A stretch of DNA of 64,000 bases from Novosphingobium acidiphilum DSM 19966 (GTDB taxonomy: Bacteria > Pseudomonadota > Alphaproteobacteria > Sphingomonadales > Sphingomonadaceae), in contig NZ_AUBA01000002.1 of NCBI RefSeq assembly GCF_000429005.1, positions 186,001 through 250,000 on the forward strand. Direction: 5' to 3'. The position numbers were made by a program, and so were the translations under genes. This document shows positions 16,164 to 24,913 of this stretch, piece after piece (position 1 is the first letter of the stretch; each line of letters opens with the position of its first letter). The notes beneath the pieces are model-generated. The model was not told the origin of the DNA. It searched no databases and was given only the letters and a program-made list of their open reading frames with translations.

Positions 16164-18554
16164 TCAGAAACTGGTGCGCAGCGTAAAGCCCCAGTAGCGA
16201 TCGGAATCGCGCGGAATCTGATAAAGGTAAGACCCGCCCGGCCCACCGGTGCCGATGGTCGAGGCATAGTGATCGTTGAACAGGTTCTTGACCACGAACG
16301 CCAGCCGATAGTGCTTGGCCAGATCGACCGCGGCCACGCTGATATCCACCTGGGTATAGGCCTTGAGGATCTGGTTCTGGAATGCCACCTGCTGGGCCGC
16401 GGTGTTGGTCGGCGCCAGCGTGGAAACCTGCTTGTCGCTATAGGCGGCCAGCGCGTTGAATTCGATCCCGAACGGCAGGCCTTGCGGCAGGGCCGTATAG
16501 GTTGCGCCCAGATTGCCTTTGTTCTTGGGTGCAAAGGCCAGCGGCGTGCCCGACGCAATGAAGTTTACCGCCTGGGCTGCCGGCGGTTCCAGAAACTGGT
16601 CGACATGCGCGTCGGTGTAGCTGTAGCCGCCATTGATCGTCAGCTGCGGCGTCGGGCGATACAGCAGTTCCACTTCGGCGCCGCGGGTCGATACATTGCC
16701 CGCGTTGATGATCGTGGTGGTCACCGCGCCATTGACGGTGGTCGGGTAATTGGCCTGGTAGTTGTCGACCTTGGTGTAGAACCCGTCGACGTTGAAGATG
16801 ATCCGGCCATGATCAAAGCTGTTTTTCAGGCCCACTTCGAATGCGTTGGAGGTTTCGGCCGAAATCGGCGCGGTGTTGAACCACTGCATGTTGAAGAACA
16901 CGTTGAACGCCGGGCCCTTGTAGCCGCGCGAATAGCTGGCGTAGAGCATGTGGCCCTTGGCCAGGTCATATTCCAGCGCCGCCTTGCCCGAGACATTGCT
17001 GGCACTGGTCTGGCCCGTCCACGGCGTGCCGTTGAACCCGGCGCCGTTGGTAACCTGGGCTGCGGCAACATTGGCATCGAAGCTGGCCGCGATCCCGGCC
17101 GGGCCGCCTACACCGGGAAACGTGCTGCCGGTAAAGTTGTCGGTGCGCGTGTCATAGGCCGAAACCTTGTCATGGGTATAGCGCAGGCCCGTGACCGCGC
17201 GGAACGCCGGGCTGAAATGCCAGGTGGCCTGGCCATAGGCGGCAACGTTGTCAAAAGTCGATCCGAACACGCCCACGCCCACCGGATTGGCGGTGGTCGA
17301 ACCGGCAGCAGGGCACGGGGTCAGGCCATTGGCCTGCACCGTGGCCGTGGTCGACAGGCAATAGGTATCCGACCGGGTATACGTACGTTCGGCCAAGGCC
17401 TGATAGTAGAACGCGCCGATCACATAATCGAGGAAACCGCCGGTGGGCGACGTCAGGCGCAGTTCCTGGGTAAAGGTATGCGCGCGTTCGGGGCCATCGT
17501 CATGGATCAGCGGCACGCCGACATACAACTGGTCGATCCAGTCGCCATCGCGCACTTCCTCGTTGTTCCACTGCCGCCATGACGTGATCGAGGTCAGCGT
17601 GTGTGTGCCCAGCGCCAGATCGGCCTGCAACGACACGCCATAGGTTTCTTCCTCGGTGCGGTTGGGCAGGCTCTGGATGCTTTGACGCGTGGCCCCGCCC
17701 AGCGCCGGCGGCAAAATGCTTTGCAGCGCGGCCTGGCCCGGGGTTGGCGAAGGATTGAGCGCACCGATCACAAAGGCGCAGCACTGGTCATCGGCCTTGC
17801 GGTAATCGGCGATCAGCTTGACATGCAGATTGGGGGTGACATCGCCTATCACCTGCCCGCGCACGCCATAGTGCTTGTAGCCGTTGATCTTGCTCTGGGT
17901 GGTTTCGTCCCAGATGTTGCCTTTGTAATCGCTGTAGAATGCGGTGATCCCGGCGCGCCAGTTATCGCTGATCGGGCCGCCCAGGCTGGCCTTGAGCTTG
18001 TATTCGCCGCCGCTGAACCCTTCGACATCCAGGTATCCGCCCAGTGTCTTGCCCGGCTCCCTGGTTACGATGTTGATGACGCCAGCCGACGAATTCTTGC
18101 CGAACAGCGTGCCCTGCGGGCCCCGCAACACTTCGACCCGGTCGATATCGTACAGATCGCCAAAGCTTTCACCCGCACGCGCCAGCACCACGCCGTCGAG
18201 CACGCTGGTCACGCTGGGTTCGGCCGCGATCGAAAAGCTGACCGTGCCGAGACCGCGCAGGAACAGCGCGGAATTCAGGCTGGTATCGCCTTTCACGAAC
18301 GTCAGCGCGGGGACAAGCCGCTGCGTATCCTCGATATTGTTGGTCGACAATCGTGCCATCGCGTCGCCCGATACGACAGTGATCGCCACCGGCACTTTTT
18401 GCAGCGGTTCGGACCGCTTTTGGGCGGTAACGATGATTTCGGCAGGTGCGGATGCCGCGTCGGCAGCAGGCGCAGGTGTCTCGGCTGCCAGCGCTGGCGA
18501 TGCCACAAGCGCCACCAGGGGCAGCGCGGCCAGTACACAATATGTCGATCTCAT
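16164..18554 (-). CDS. TonB-dependent receptor, probable sulfoquinovoside/sulfolipid uptake
   Basis: 796 aa outer-membrane receptor. The signal peptide is MRSTYCVLAALPLVALVASPALA; the plug begins EIIVTAQKRSEPLQKVP and holds FLRGLG and RGPQGTLFGKNSSAG; the barrel ends WGFTLRTSF with a terminal phenylalanine. The start at 18554 is preceded by AGGGAGGAACGAC. It is transcribed divergently from the sulfoquinovosidase operon across a 407-bp intergenic region, so its ligand is probably sulfoquinovosyl glycerol or sulfolipid. That assignment is contextual; the sequence alone says only TonB receptor. Confidence 0.9.
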   Translation of the reverse strand: MRSTYCVLAALPLVALVASPALAAETPAPAADAASAPAEIIVTAQKRSEPLQKVPVAITVVSGDAMARLSTNNIEDTQRLVPALTFVKGDTSLNSALFLRGLGTVSFSIAAEPSVTSVLDGVVLARAGESFGDLYDIDRVEVLRGPQGTLFGKNSSAGVINIVTREPGKTLGGYLDVEGFSGGEYKLKASLGGPISDNWRAGITAFYSDYKGNIWDETTQSKINGYKHYGVRGQVIGDVTPNLHVKLIADYRKADDQCCAFVIGALNPSPTPGQAALQSILPPALGGATRQSIQSLPNRTEEETYGVSLQADLALGTHTLTSITSWRQWNNEEVRDGDWIDQLYVGVPLIHDDGPERAHTFTQELRLTSPTGGFLDYVIGAFYYQALAERTYTRSDTYCLSTTATVQANGLTPCPAAGSTTANPVGVGVFGSTFDNVAAYGQATWHFSPAFRAVTGLRYTHDKVSAYDTRTDNFTGSTFPGVGGPAGIAASFDANVAAAQVTNGAGFNGTPWTGQTSASNVSGKAALEYDLAKGHMLYASYSRGYKGPAFNVFFNMQWFNTAPISAETSNAFEVGLKNSFDHGRIIFNVDGFYTKVDNYQANYPTTVNGAVTTTIINAGNVSTRGAEVELLYRPTPQLTINGGYSYTDAHVDQFLEPPAAQAVNFIASGTPLAFAPKNKGNLGATYTALPQGLPFGIEFNALAAYSDKQVSTLAPTNTAAQQVAFQNQILKAYTQVDISVAAVDLAKHYRLAFVVKNLFNDHYASTIGTGGPGGSYLYQIPRDSDRYWGFTLRTSF

Positions 18555-18961
18555 GTCGTTCCTCCCTGTAGGGACGGCGCGTGTCACGCCTGTCCCCGTG
18601 GTGCTGATCGGTTACCCGCTGGTCGTGAGGGCATTGCTGTGACGATCGTAATAAGTCAATTATATTTGTAGAGATTAATGCAAGGCGGTGAAATATGATA
18701 ACACGCGGTGGGCCGGCGCAGGCATTCATGCGGTCGTGGTGATGGCATGCCTTTCATCCTCGTTGGCAGGACCGTCCCGGGCTTGATCCCGGGTACGCCG
18801 CTGCGCTGGCAGTGCTCCGGCGTAACGTCCGGGCCTGCACTTGCCTGTTGATCTGCCGCGCTTCGGTCGATATGTCAATCGGTGTCACAAGTGGTCTGCC
18901 AATTTCCCGCGTGGCGGACCCAATCCGCCCGTCCCACGCCGGACCCAACGATGGAATCGGG
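18555..18961. promoter_or_regulatory. Divergent control region of the sulfoquinovose locus
   Basis: 407 bp without a gene. A TATAAT (minus strand, 18659-18664) in an AT-rich patch could serve the TonB receptor. A weak plus-strand promoter candidate is TTGATC (18848-18853), 17-bp spacer, TATGTC (18871-18876). At 18689-18703 TGAAAT-ATG-ATAACA loosely resembles the 15-bp motif found in the galactan locus. A CCCGGG-CTTGAT-CCCGGG hairpin (18776-18793) looks like an intergenic repeat. The LacI-type regulator encoded in the operon probably binds here, but no convincing operator was identified. Confidence 0.4.
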
Positions 18962-20962
18962 ATGAAACTGCGTCTGGAAGCCACGAAGTCGGGATTTGCA
19001 CTGGTGCTTGCGGGCCGGCCGGTGCTGATTCACGATCGTGTCTGTCCAGCGGTGACAGTTGCCTGTGGCGCGCCCGAGGTGATAATGCTGCGCGGCAATT
19101 ACCGCATGACCGACGCGCCGCACGGGATGGTTGCACCGCGCGAATGGCGGCAGGACGGCGCATGTGTGCTGCTGCTTGATGGCGATATGCCGATCGCGCG
19201 CATCGATCTGGCCGACGAAGGCTTTGACATTACCGCCATCGACCCGGCGCATGACCGGATCCACGTGCGATTCCACGCAACCACCGACGAGACCGTTTGG
19301 GGCGGCGGCGAACAGATGAGCTATCTTGCGCTGAATGGCCGCACGTTTCCGATGTGGACCAGCGAACCCGGCGTCGGCCGTGACAAATCGACCGCCCTGA
19401 CCCGGTTGATGGACGAAACCGCGATGGCCGGAGGGGATTACTGGAACACCAATTACCCGCAGCCAACATTTCTGACTTCGCGCTGGATCGCGGTGCATTG
19501 CGCCAGCACCTGTTACAGCGTGCTCGATTTCACCGATCCCGCCCATCACGCGGTCGAAGTCTGGTCTGGCACGGCGCGGTTCGACCTGATTGCCGCCGAT
19601 GGCCCGCAGGACCTGGTCGGGCGTTTGTCCACGCGCTTTGGCCGCCCGCCCGCCCTTCCCGACTGGGCGATTGGCGGCGCGATCGTCGGGCTTAAGGCCG
19701 GGCTGGACAGCTTTGCCCGGCTTGACGGCTTTATCGCCGCAGGCACTGCGGTCGCCGCTTTGTGGTGTGAAGACTGGGCAGGGGTCCGCGAAACCGGCTT
19801 TGGCCGCCGCCTGTTCTGGGACTGGACATACAGCCGCGCGCGTTATCCCGACCTGCCCGCGCGGATCCGCGATCTGAACGCGCGGGGCATTCGCTTCATG
19901 GCCTATGCCAACCCGTATCTGGCGGTTGACGCAACGCTGTATGGCGAGGCCGCAACCGGCGGCCATTTGGCCCTGCATCCGCACGAAGACACGCCCTATC
20001 TGGTTGATTTCGGAGAATTTGACTGCGGCGTGATCGATTTCACGCGTGCCGCAACGCGCGACTGGTTTGCGTCGCGCATCCTGGGCCAGGAAATGCTCGA
20101 TATCGGCATTGACGGCTGGATGGCCGATTTTGGCGAATACCTGCCCACCGATGTGCGCCTGTACAGCGGGATCGACGCGATGGAAGCGCACAACCTGTGG
20201 CCGGTGCTGTGGGCGCAAGTCAACGAACAGGCGCTGGCAGCGCGCGGGCGGCACGGCGATGCGCTGTTTTTCATGCGCGCCGGCTTTTCGGGGGTGTCGC
20301 GGCATTGCCCGCTGTTGTGGGCGGGTGATCAATCGGTGGATTTCACCCGGCACGACGGTATCGGCACGGTGATCACCGCAGCGCTGTCGGCGGGGCTGGT
20401 CGGCAATGCCTACAGCCATTCGGATTGCGGCGGCTATACCTCGCTGCACGGCAACCAGCGCAGCGCCGAACTGATGATGCGCTGGTGCGAACTGGCGGCC
20501 TTTGCCCCGGTCATGCGCAGCCACGAGGGCAACCGGCCCGACGACAACCTGCAATACGACAGCACGCCGGCATTGCTGGCCTGTTTTGCCGCGTGGAGCC
20601 GGGTCCATGCGCACCTGGCCCCCTATGTGCGCCACCTGTGTGACCAGGCCGTGGCATCAGGCCTGCCTGCGCAACGGCCGTTGTTCCTGCATTATCCCGA
20701 TGACCCGGCGCTTTATGCGATCCAGGACCAGTTCCTCTATGGCGCAGATCTGCTCGTGGCCCCGGTGATCGATCAGGGCGCGTCCGCGCGCCGGGTGGTG
20801 CTGCCGGGCACCACGCCGTGGCGACATGTGTGGAGCGGTATCGATCATGATCCGGGCGAGGTGTTCATTGCTGCACCGATCGGGCAACCGCCGGTTTTCT
20901 ATCGCCTCGACAGCGGCTATGCGCCGCTGTTCGAAGCGATGCGGGGAATGATACAGGAATGA
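18962..20962 (+). CDS. smoI: GH31 sulfoquinovosidase (KERWY type)
   Basis: 666 aa, close to the 678 aa of E. coli YihQ, and colinear with it. It cleaves sulfoquinovosyl glycerol or sulfolipid headgroups to sulfoquinovose. The sulfonate-recognition pentad is complete: K245 (IVGLKAG), E270 and the following D (WCEDW), R283 and W286 (FGRRLFWDW), Y492 (DCGGYTS). This is the KERWY variant known from Agrobacterium rather than the QQRWY of E. coli. The nucleophile is D389 in GWMADFGEYLPTD, the acid/base D456 in WAGDQ. There is no signal peptide with the start at 18962 (MKLRLEATKS), which aligns with YihQ; an upstream ATG at 18872 is possible. The gene overlaps the LacI gene downstream by ATGA. Confidence 0.93.
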   Translation: MKLRLEATKSGFALVLAGRPVLIHDRVCPAVTVACGAPEVIMLRGNYRMTDAPHGMVAPREWRQDGACVLLLDGDMPIARIDLADEGFDITAIDPAHDRIHVRFHATTDETVWGGGEQMSYLALNGRTFPMWTSEPGVGRDKSTALTRLMDETAMAGGDYWNTNYPQPTFLTSRWIAVHCASTCYSVLDFTDPAHHAVEVWSGTARFDLIAADGPQDLVGRLSTRFGRPPALPDWAIGGAIVGLKAGLDSFARLDGFIAAGTAVAALWCEDWAGVRETGFGRRLFWDWTYSRARYPDLPARIRDLNARGIRFMAYANPYLAVDATLYGEAATGGHLALHPHEDTPYLVDFGEFDCGVIDFTRAATRDWFASRILGQEMLDIGIDGWMADFGEYLPTDVRLYSGIDAMEAHNLWPVLWAQVNEQALAARGRHGDALFFMRAGFSGVSRHCPLLWAGDQSVDFTRHDGIGTVITAALSAGLVGNAYSHSDCGGYTSLHGNQRSAELMMRWCELAAFAPVMRSHEGNRPDDNLQYDSTPALLACFAAWSRVHAHLAPYVRHLCDQAVASGLPAQRPLFLHYPDDPALYAIQDQFLYGADLLVAPVIDQGASARRVVLPGTTPWRHVWSGIDHDPGEVFIAAPIGQPPVFYRLDSGYAPLFEAMRGMIQE

Positions 20963-21972
20963 GCGAACGCGCCAACATTCGCGATGTGGCCGCCCGCGCG
21001 GGCGTGGCGGTCAAAACGGTCAGCCGGGTGCTCAACGGCCACCCCTATGTCAGTGTGCCGATGCGCCAAAAGGTCGAACGCGCGATGCACGAGCTGGATT
21101 TCCGCCCCAGCGTCGCAGCGCGCATCCTGTCGGGATCGAAATCGAACCAGATCGCGCTGATCTATGACAACCACAGCCCTTATTACATGTTCCAGATCCA
21201 GTCAGGCTGCTGGGATTGCTGCAAGACGCACGGCATCCGCCTGCTGGCGCAACCGGTCGATGTCGCCGATCCCGATGTGGGCGATCAGGTACGCGGGCTG
21301 GTTGGTGAAACGCATGTCGATGGCATCGTGCTGTCTTCGCCGGTAACCGATTGCCCGGCGGTGCTGCGCGCGCTCGATGCGCTGGATATCCCGTTCGTGC
21401 GGATTTCACCCGGCACCAACCATGCGCTGACTTCGTCGGTGTTCATCGACGATGCGCAGGCCGCAGACGATATGACCACCCACCTGATCAACATGGGGCA
21501 CCGCCGCATCGGCTTTATCAAGGGCCACCCCAATCATCCGGGCAGCGATGATCGCCAGTTTGGCTATCGCCGGGCGCTCGATCGTGCGGGCATTGCCTTC
21601 GAACCGCAGCTGGTGATGCCCGGCGCGTTCGATTTTGAAAGCGGGATGGCCGCAGGCGCAGTGCTGCTCGATTTGCGCCATCCCCCCACCGCGATCTTTG
21701 CCGCCAACGACGACATGGCCGCAGGCGTGCTGGCCGTGGCGCATGACCGGGGCCTGTCGCTGCCCGATCAGCTGTCGGTGGCCGGGTTCGATGACACGAC
21801 GCTGGCGCGCACGGTGTGGCCCGCGCTGACCACGATCCATCAGCCGATGGCCGATCTTGCCCGTACCGCCACCGAAATTCTGATCAGCGGGGGCGATATC
21901 ACGCACCGCCGTCTGCCGCACACGCTGATCGAACGCGCATCTGTTGCCCCGCCTGCAAGGATCATCCCATGA
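20959..21972 (+). CDS. LacI-family transcriptional regulator
   Basis: 337 aa. The N-terminal helix-turn-helix (NIRDVAARAGVAVKTVSRVLN) and hinge (PSVAARILSGSKSNQI) are typical of LacI/GalR repressors, followed by a periplasmic-binding-protein-like effector domain with FAANDDMAAGVL and SVAGFDDTTLA. It probably senses sulfoquinovose or a pathway intermediate and controls the operon it sits in. It overlaps the sulfoquinovosidase stop and the aldo-keto reductase start, each by ATGA. Placement in the middle of the catabolic operon, rather than at its edge, predicts autoregulation. Confidence 0.93.
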   Translation: MSERANIRDVAARAGVAVKTVSRVLNGHPYVSVPMRQKVERAMHELDFRPSVAARILSGSKSNQIALIYDNHSPYYMFQIQSGCWDCCKTHGIRLLAQPVDVADPDVGDQVRGLVGETHVDGIVLSSPVTDCPAVLRALDALDIPFVRISPGTNHALTSSVFIDDAQAADDMTTHLINMGHRRIGFIKGHPNHPGSDDRQFGYRRALDRAGIAFEPQLVMPGAFDFESGMAAGAVLLDLRHPPTAIFAANDDMAAGVLAVAHDRGLSLPDQLSVAGFDDTTLARTVWPALTTIHQPMADLARTATEILISGGDITHRRLPHTLIERASVAPPARIIP

Positions 21973-22883
21973 GTGTACTACCCCTGCCCCCTGCCATCCG
22001 CCGCCTGGGCGTATCCGTGCTCAGCACGTCGCCGATCGCCTGGGGCATGTGGCGCCTGGCCGACGAAGCGCGGAGCGTGGCCGAGGCCGCGCGGCTGGTC
22101 CATGCTGCACTCGATGCCGGGATTACGCTGCTCGACACGGCCGACATTTATGGTTTTGACGGCACTGCCGGGTTTGGCGATGCCGAGGCGCTGCTGGGCC
22201 AGGTGCTGCACGCCGAACCCGGTCTGCGCGATCGCTTTGTGCTGGCGACAAAGGGCGGCATCCTGCCGCCTGTGCCCTATGATCAAAGCCCGGCCTATCT
22301 CGACGCGGCGATCGACGCGTCGTTGCGGCGGCTGGGCGTCGATTGCATCGACCTGTGGCAGATCCACCGACCCGATATCCTGGCCCATCCGCAAGAGGTT
22401 GCGCGCACGCTTGATGCCGCATTTGCGGCGGGCAAGATCCGTGCGCTCGGCGTGTCGAACTTCACGATGGCGCAGACCGCCGCGCTCAACCATTTCCTCG
22501 ACATCGATCTGGCCACGACCCAGCCCGAGATCAGCCCGTTGCGCATCGACTGCCTTGAAAATGGCGAGATGGACCAGGCGATGATGCTGGGCCTGACTCC
22601 GCTGGCCTGGTCGCCGCTGGGTGGCGGTCGCCTGGCCGATCCGCAACGCCCGCGCGACATCGCCGTGGCCGCGGCGCTCGATGCCTTTGCCGCGCCGCTG
22701 GGGATCAGCCGCACGGTCGCCGCCTATAGCTGGCTGATGGCGCATCCGGCCGGGATCATCCCGATCGTGGGATCGCAAAACCCCGCCCGCATCGCCGAAG
22801 CGGCCAGTGCGCTGACCGTGCAATGGACCCGCACGCATTGGTACGCGGTGCTGGTTGCCGCCAGAGGAGTAGCGCTGCCATGA
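21969..22883 (+). CDS. smoB: Aldo-keto reductase, candidate 6-oxo-glucose reductase
   Basis: 304 aa NAD(P)H-dependent oxidoreductase of the AKR fold. The catalytic tetrad is visible: D56 (LLDTAD), Y61 (IYG), K95 (ATKGG) and H133 (QIHRPD). The cofactor-binding end has GIIPIVGSQNPARI. In the Agrobacterium sulfo-SMO pathway an AKR (SmoB) reduces the 6-oxo-glucose released by oxidative desulfonation to glucose. The position between the sulfoquinovosidase/LacI pair and an SsuD-like monooxygenase, with ATGA overlaps on both sides, supports that role here. The enzyme subclass alone would not. Confidence 0.8.
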   Translation: MSVLPLPPAIRRLGVSVLSTSPIAWGMWRLADEARSVAEAARLVHAALDAGITLLDTADIYGFDGTAGFGDAEALLGQVLHAEPGLRDRFVLATKGGILPPVPYDQSPAYLDAAIDASLRRLGVDCIDLWQIHRPDILAHPQEVARTLDAAFAAGKIRALGVSNFTMAQTAALNHFLDIDLATTQPEISPLRIDCLENGEMDQAMMLGLTPLAWSPLGGGRLADPQRPRDIAVAAALDAFAAPLGISRTVAAYSWLMAHPAGIIPIVGSQNPARIAEAASALTVQWTRTHWYAVLVAARGVALP

Positions 22884-23980
22884 CCGCCAAGGTTTCCGCG
22901 CCGCAATGCGAAGTGGCATGGTTTTCGGCGCTGTGCGACGACGATTATGAATTTCTGGGGGTCAGCGACCCGGCGCTGAAATCCAGCTGGGAGCATTGCC
23001 GCAATATCGTGCTGCGCGCCGAAGAGGGCGGGTTCGACAATATCCTGCTGCCGTCGGGATACAGCCTGGGGCTAGACACCACGGCCTTTGCCGCGGCGGT
23101 GGCGCCGATGCTGCGCCGTATGAAGCTGCTGTGGGCCACGCGCATCGGCGAAGACTGGCCACCGCAACTGGCGCGGCGCATCGCCACGCTTGACCGCATT
23201 CTGGGCCCCGATGCCGCAGGCAGCGCGGGGCGGCTGAATGTGAATATCATTTCGTCGGACATGCCGGGTGAAACCATCGCCTCGGCCGCGCGCTATGCCC
23301 GCGCGACCGAGGCGATGCAGATCGTGCGCACGCTGCTCAATGGCCAGCCGCTCGATCACCAGGGCGAGTTCTATCGTCTGAAGCTTGATCCGCCACGCGT
23401 GACCACGATTTCGGGCAGATGCCCGGCGTTCTATTTCGGCGGGCTGAGCCACGAGGCGCGCGAATGCGCCGCGCAAGGGGCCGATGTCTATCTGATGTGG
23501 CCCGACACGATGGACAAAGTGCGCGACACCATTGCCGACATGACCGCACGCGCCGCGCGCCATGGCCGCACCCTGAAATTCGGCTATCGCGCGCATGTCA
23601 TCGTGCGCGAAACCGAGGACGAGGCGCGCGCGTGGGCCGACCGCCTGCTGTCAAAGCTTGACGATGCCACCGGCGCCGCGATCCGCGAACAGTCGCTCGA
23701 TGCCAAAAATTACGGCGTTCAGCGGCAGGCCGAATTGCGCAGCGCGGCCGGCGGCGACGGCTTTGTCGAGGACAACCTGTGGACCGGGATCGGCCGCGCG
23801 CGATCGGGCTGCGGCGCGGCGATTGTCGGCAATCCCGACCAGGTGCTGGCCAAGCTGCACGCCTATCAGGCCGAAGGGATCGAGGCGTTCATCCTGTCGG
23901 GATATCCCCACGCGCAAGAGGCCGACCTGTTTGCCCGCCATGTGCTGCCGCATATCCAGCACGGGCCGCTGGTGCTGTGA
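22880..23980 (+). CDS. smoC: FMNH2-dependent sulfonate monooxygenase, candidate sulfoquinovose monooxygenase
   Basis: 366 aa luciferase-like (TIM barrel) monooxygenase clearly homologous to alkanesulfonate monooxygenase SsuD: ILLPSGYS, RLNVNIISSD, YFGGLSHEARE, FGYRAHVIVRET, NLWTGIGRARSGCGAAIVG and AFILSGYPH align with SsuD in order. It would use reduced flavin and O2 to break the C-S bond of sulfoquinovose, giving 6-oxo-glucose and sulfite. Clustering with a sulfoquinovosidase and an AKR is the defining pattern of the sulfo-SMO pathway. It needs a separate flavin reductase, which was not found in this window. ATGA and GTGA overlaps link it to both neighbours. Confidence 0.85.
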   Translation: MTAKVSAPQCEVAWFSALCDDDYEFLGVSDPALKSSWEHCRNIVLRAEEGGFDNILLPSGYSLGLDTTAFAAAVAPMLRRMKLLWATRIGEDWPPQLARRIATLDRILGPDAAGSAGRLNVNIISSDMPGETIASAARYARATEAMQIVRTLLNGQPLDHQGEFYRLKLDPPRVTTISGRCPAFYFGGLSHEARECAAQGADVYLMWPDTMDKVRDTIADMTARAARHGRTLKFGYRAHVIVRETEDEARAWADRLLSKLDDATGAAIREQSLDAKNYGVQRQAELRSAAGGDGFVEDNLWTGIGRARSGCGAAIVGNPDQVLAKLHAYQAEGIEAFILSGYPHAQEADLFARHVLPHIQHGPLVL

Positions 23981-24882
23981 GGGGTTGGTTGGTCGCGGCG
24001 GCGTGGTTGGCCTGTGCGGCGCCCGCCTTGGCCAGGCCGGGCGACTGGGTGGATGGGGTGACCCCTGTCGCCACCCCGGCCGAGCCGCCGTCGATCGCGC
24101 TGCCGATGGCGGCAACGTTGCCCAATCGCGCGCCCGAGGCCTGGGCGCGGCAAGATGCGCGCGAGCGGCAGGTGTACAACGTGTCGCGCCCCACGCTGAC
24201 CCCGATGCCCGCCAGCATGACCGGCACCGCACCGCAGGCCGCGGTGATCCTGGTGCCGGGCGGCGGGTTCCAGTTCCTGGCGATGGACAACGAAGGCTAT
24301 GATGTGGCCAGCCGTCTGGCCCCGCTGGGCGTGCGGGTGTTCATCCTGAAATACCGCACCCAGCCGGTGGGCGATGGCATCGATGCCTACAAGGCTGCGA
24401 TCAAGGCAACATTCCAGCGCGGCGAAGGTGCCGCGATGCGCGCGCAGATGATCCCGCTGGCCATCGCCGACACACAGGCCGCGATCCGCATGGTGCGCGC
24501 GCATGCGGGCGAATGGCATGTCGATCCCGCGCGGATCGGCGTGCTGGGCTTTTCCGCCGGCGCGATGGCGGTGCTGGGCGCGCTGCAGGCCAATGCGCCG
24601 GATGCGCGGCCCGATTTTGCCGGATTGGTCTATGGCCCCACGCAAGCCGACAGCGTGCCGGCCAGTGCCCCGCCGCTGTTCGCCGCCATCGCTGCCGACG
24701 ACCGGTTTTTCGGACAACAGGATTTCAGCCTGATCAGCAATTGGCGCAAATCGGGCGCAAAAATCGAATTCCACCTGTTCAGCGGGGGCGGCCATGGCTT
24801 TGCCTCGCAACCCAATGGCACCACCAGCGATCTGTGGTTCACCGAATATGCCGCCTGGCTGAAAGCATCGGGGTACAACTGA
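23977..24882 (+). CDS. Exported alpha/beta hydrolase (esterase/lipase-like)
   Basis: 301 aa from a GTG start that overlaps the monooxygenase stop (GTGA). The signal peptide is MRGWLVAAAWLACAAPALA. Alpha/beta-hydrolase elements: oxyanion loop VPGGGFQF, nucleophile S193 in GFSAGAM, acid near D241/D242 in AADDRFF, and H273 in GGGHGF. It resembles the acetylxylan-esterase/BD-FAE-like group of periplasmic esterases. As the last gene of the sulfoquinovose operon it could deacylate sulfolipid or lyso-sulfolipid outside the cytoplasm to release sulfoquinovosyl glycerol. This role is inference; a carbohydrate esterase of other specificity is equally possible from sequence. Confidence 0.78.
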   Translation: MRGWLVAAAWLACAAPALARPGDWVDGVTPVATPAEPPSIALPMAATLPNRAPEAWARQDARERQVYNVSRPTLTPMPASMTGTAPQAAVILVPGGGFQFLAMDNEGYDVASRLAPLGVRVFILKYRTQPVGDGIDAYKAAIKATFQRGEGAAMRAQMIPLAIADTQAAIRMVRAHAGEWHVDPARIGVLGFSAGAMAVLGALQANAPDARPDFAGLVYGPTQADSVPASAPPLFAAIAADDRFFGQQDFSLISNWRKSGAKIEFHLFSGGGHGFASQPNGTTSDLWFTEYAAWLKASGYN

Positions 24883-24885
24883 AGC

Positions 24886-24913
24886 CTAGGCGGCAAGGAC
24901 AGATTCCGCCTAG
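24886..24913. terminator. Hairpin between convergent genes
   Basis: The inverted repeat CTAGGCGG (24886-24893) and CCGCCTAG (24906-24913) with a 12-nt loop lies at the convergent ends of the alpha/beta hydrolase and MFS genes. The MFS stop codon lies in the right arm. Confidence 0.5.

Noticed and set aside
18689..18703. Fourth copy of the galactan operator motif (TGAAAT-ATG-ATAACA)
   Set aside because: Only the ATATGAT core and partial symmetry match; it is too weak to extend the GntR regulon to the sulfoquinovose locus.
18962..20962. Plain alpha-glucosidase or alpha-xylosidase call for the second GH31
   Set aside because: GWMADFGEYLPTD and the complete KERWY set are sulfoquinovosidase features; the gene at 6543-8960 shows the ordinary alpha-glucosidase pattern for contrast.
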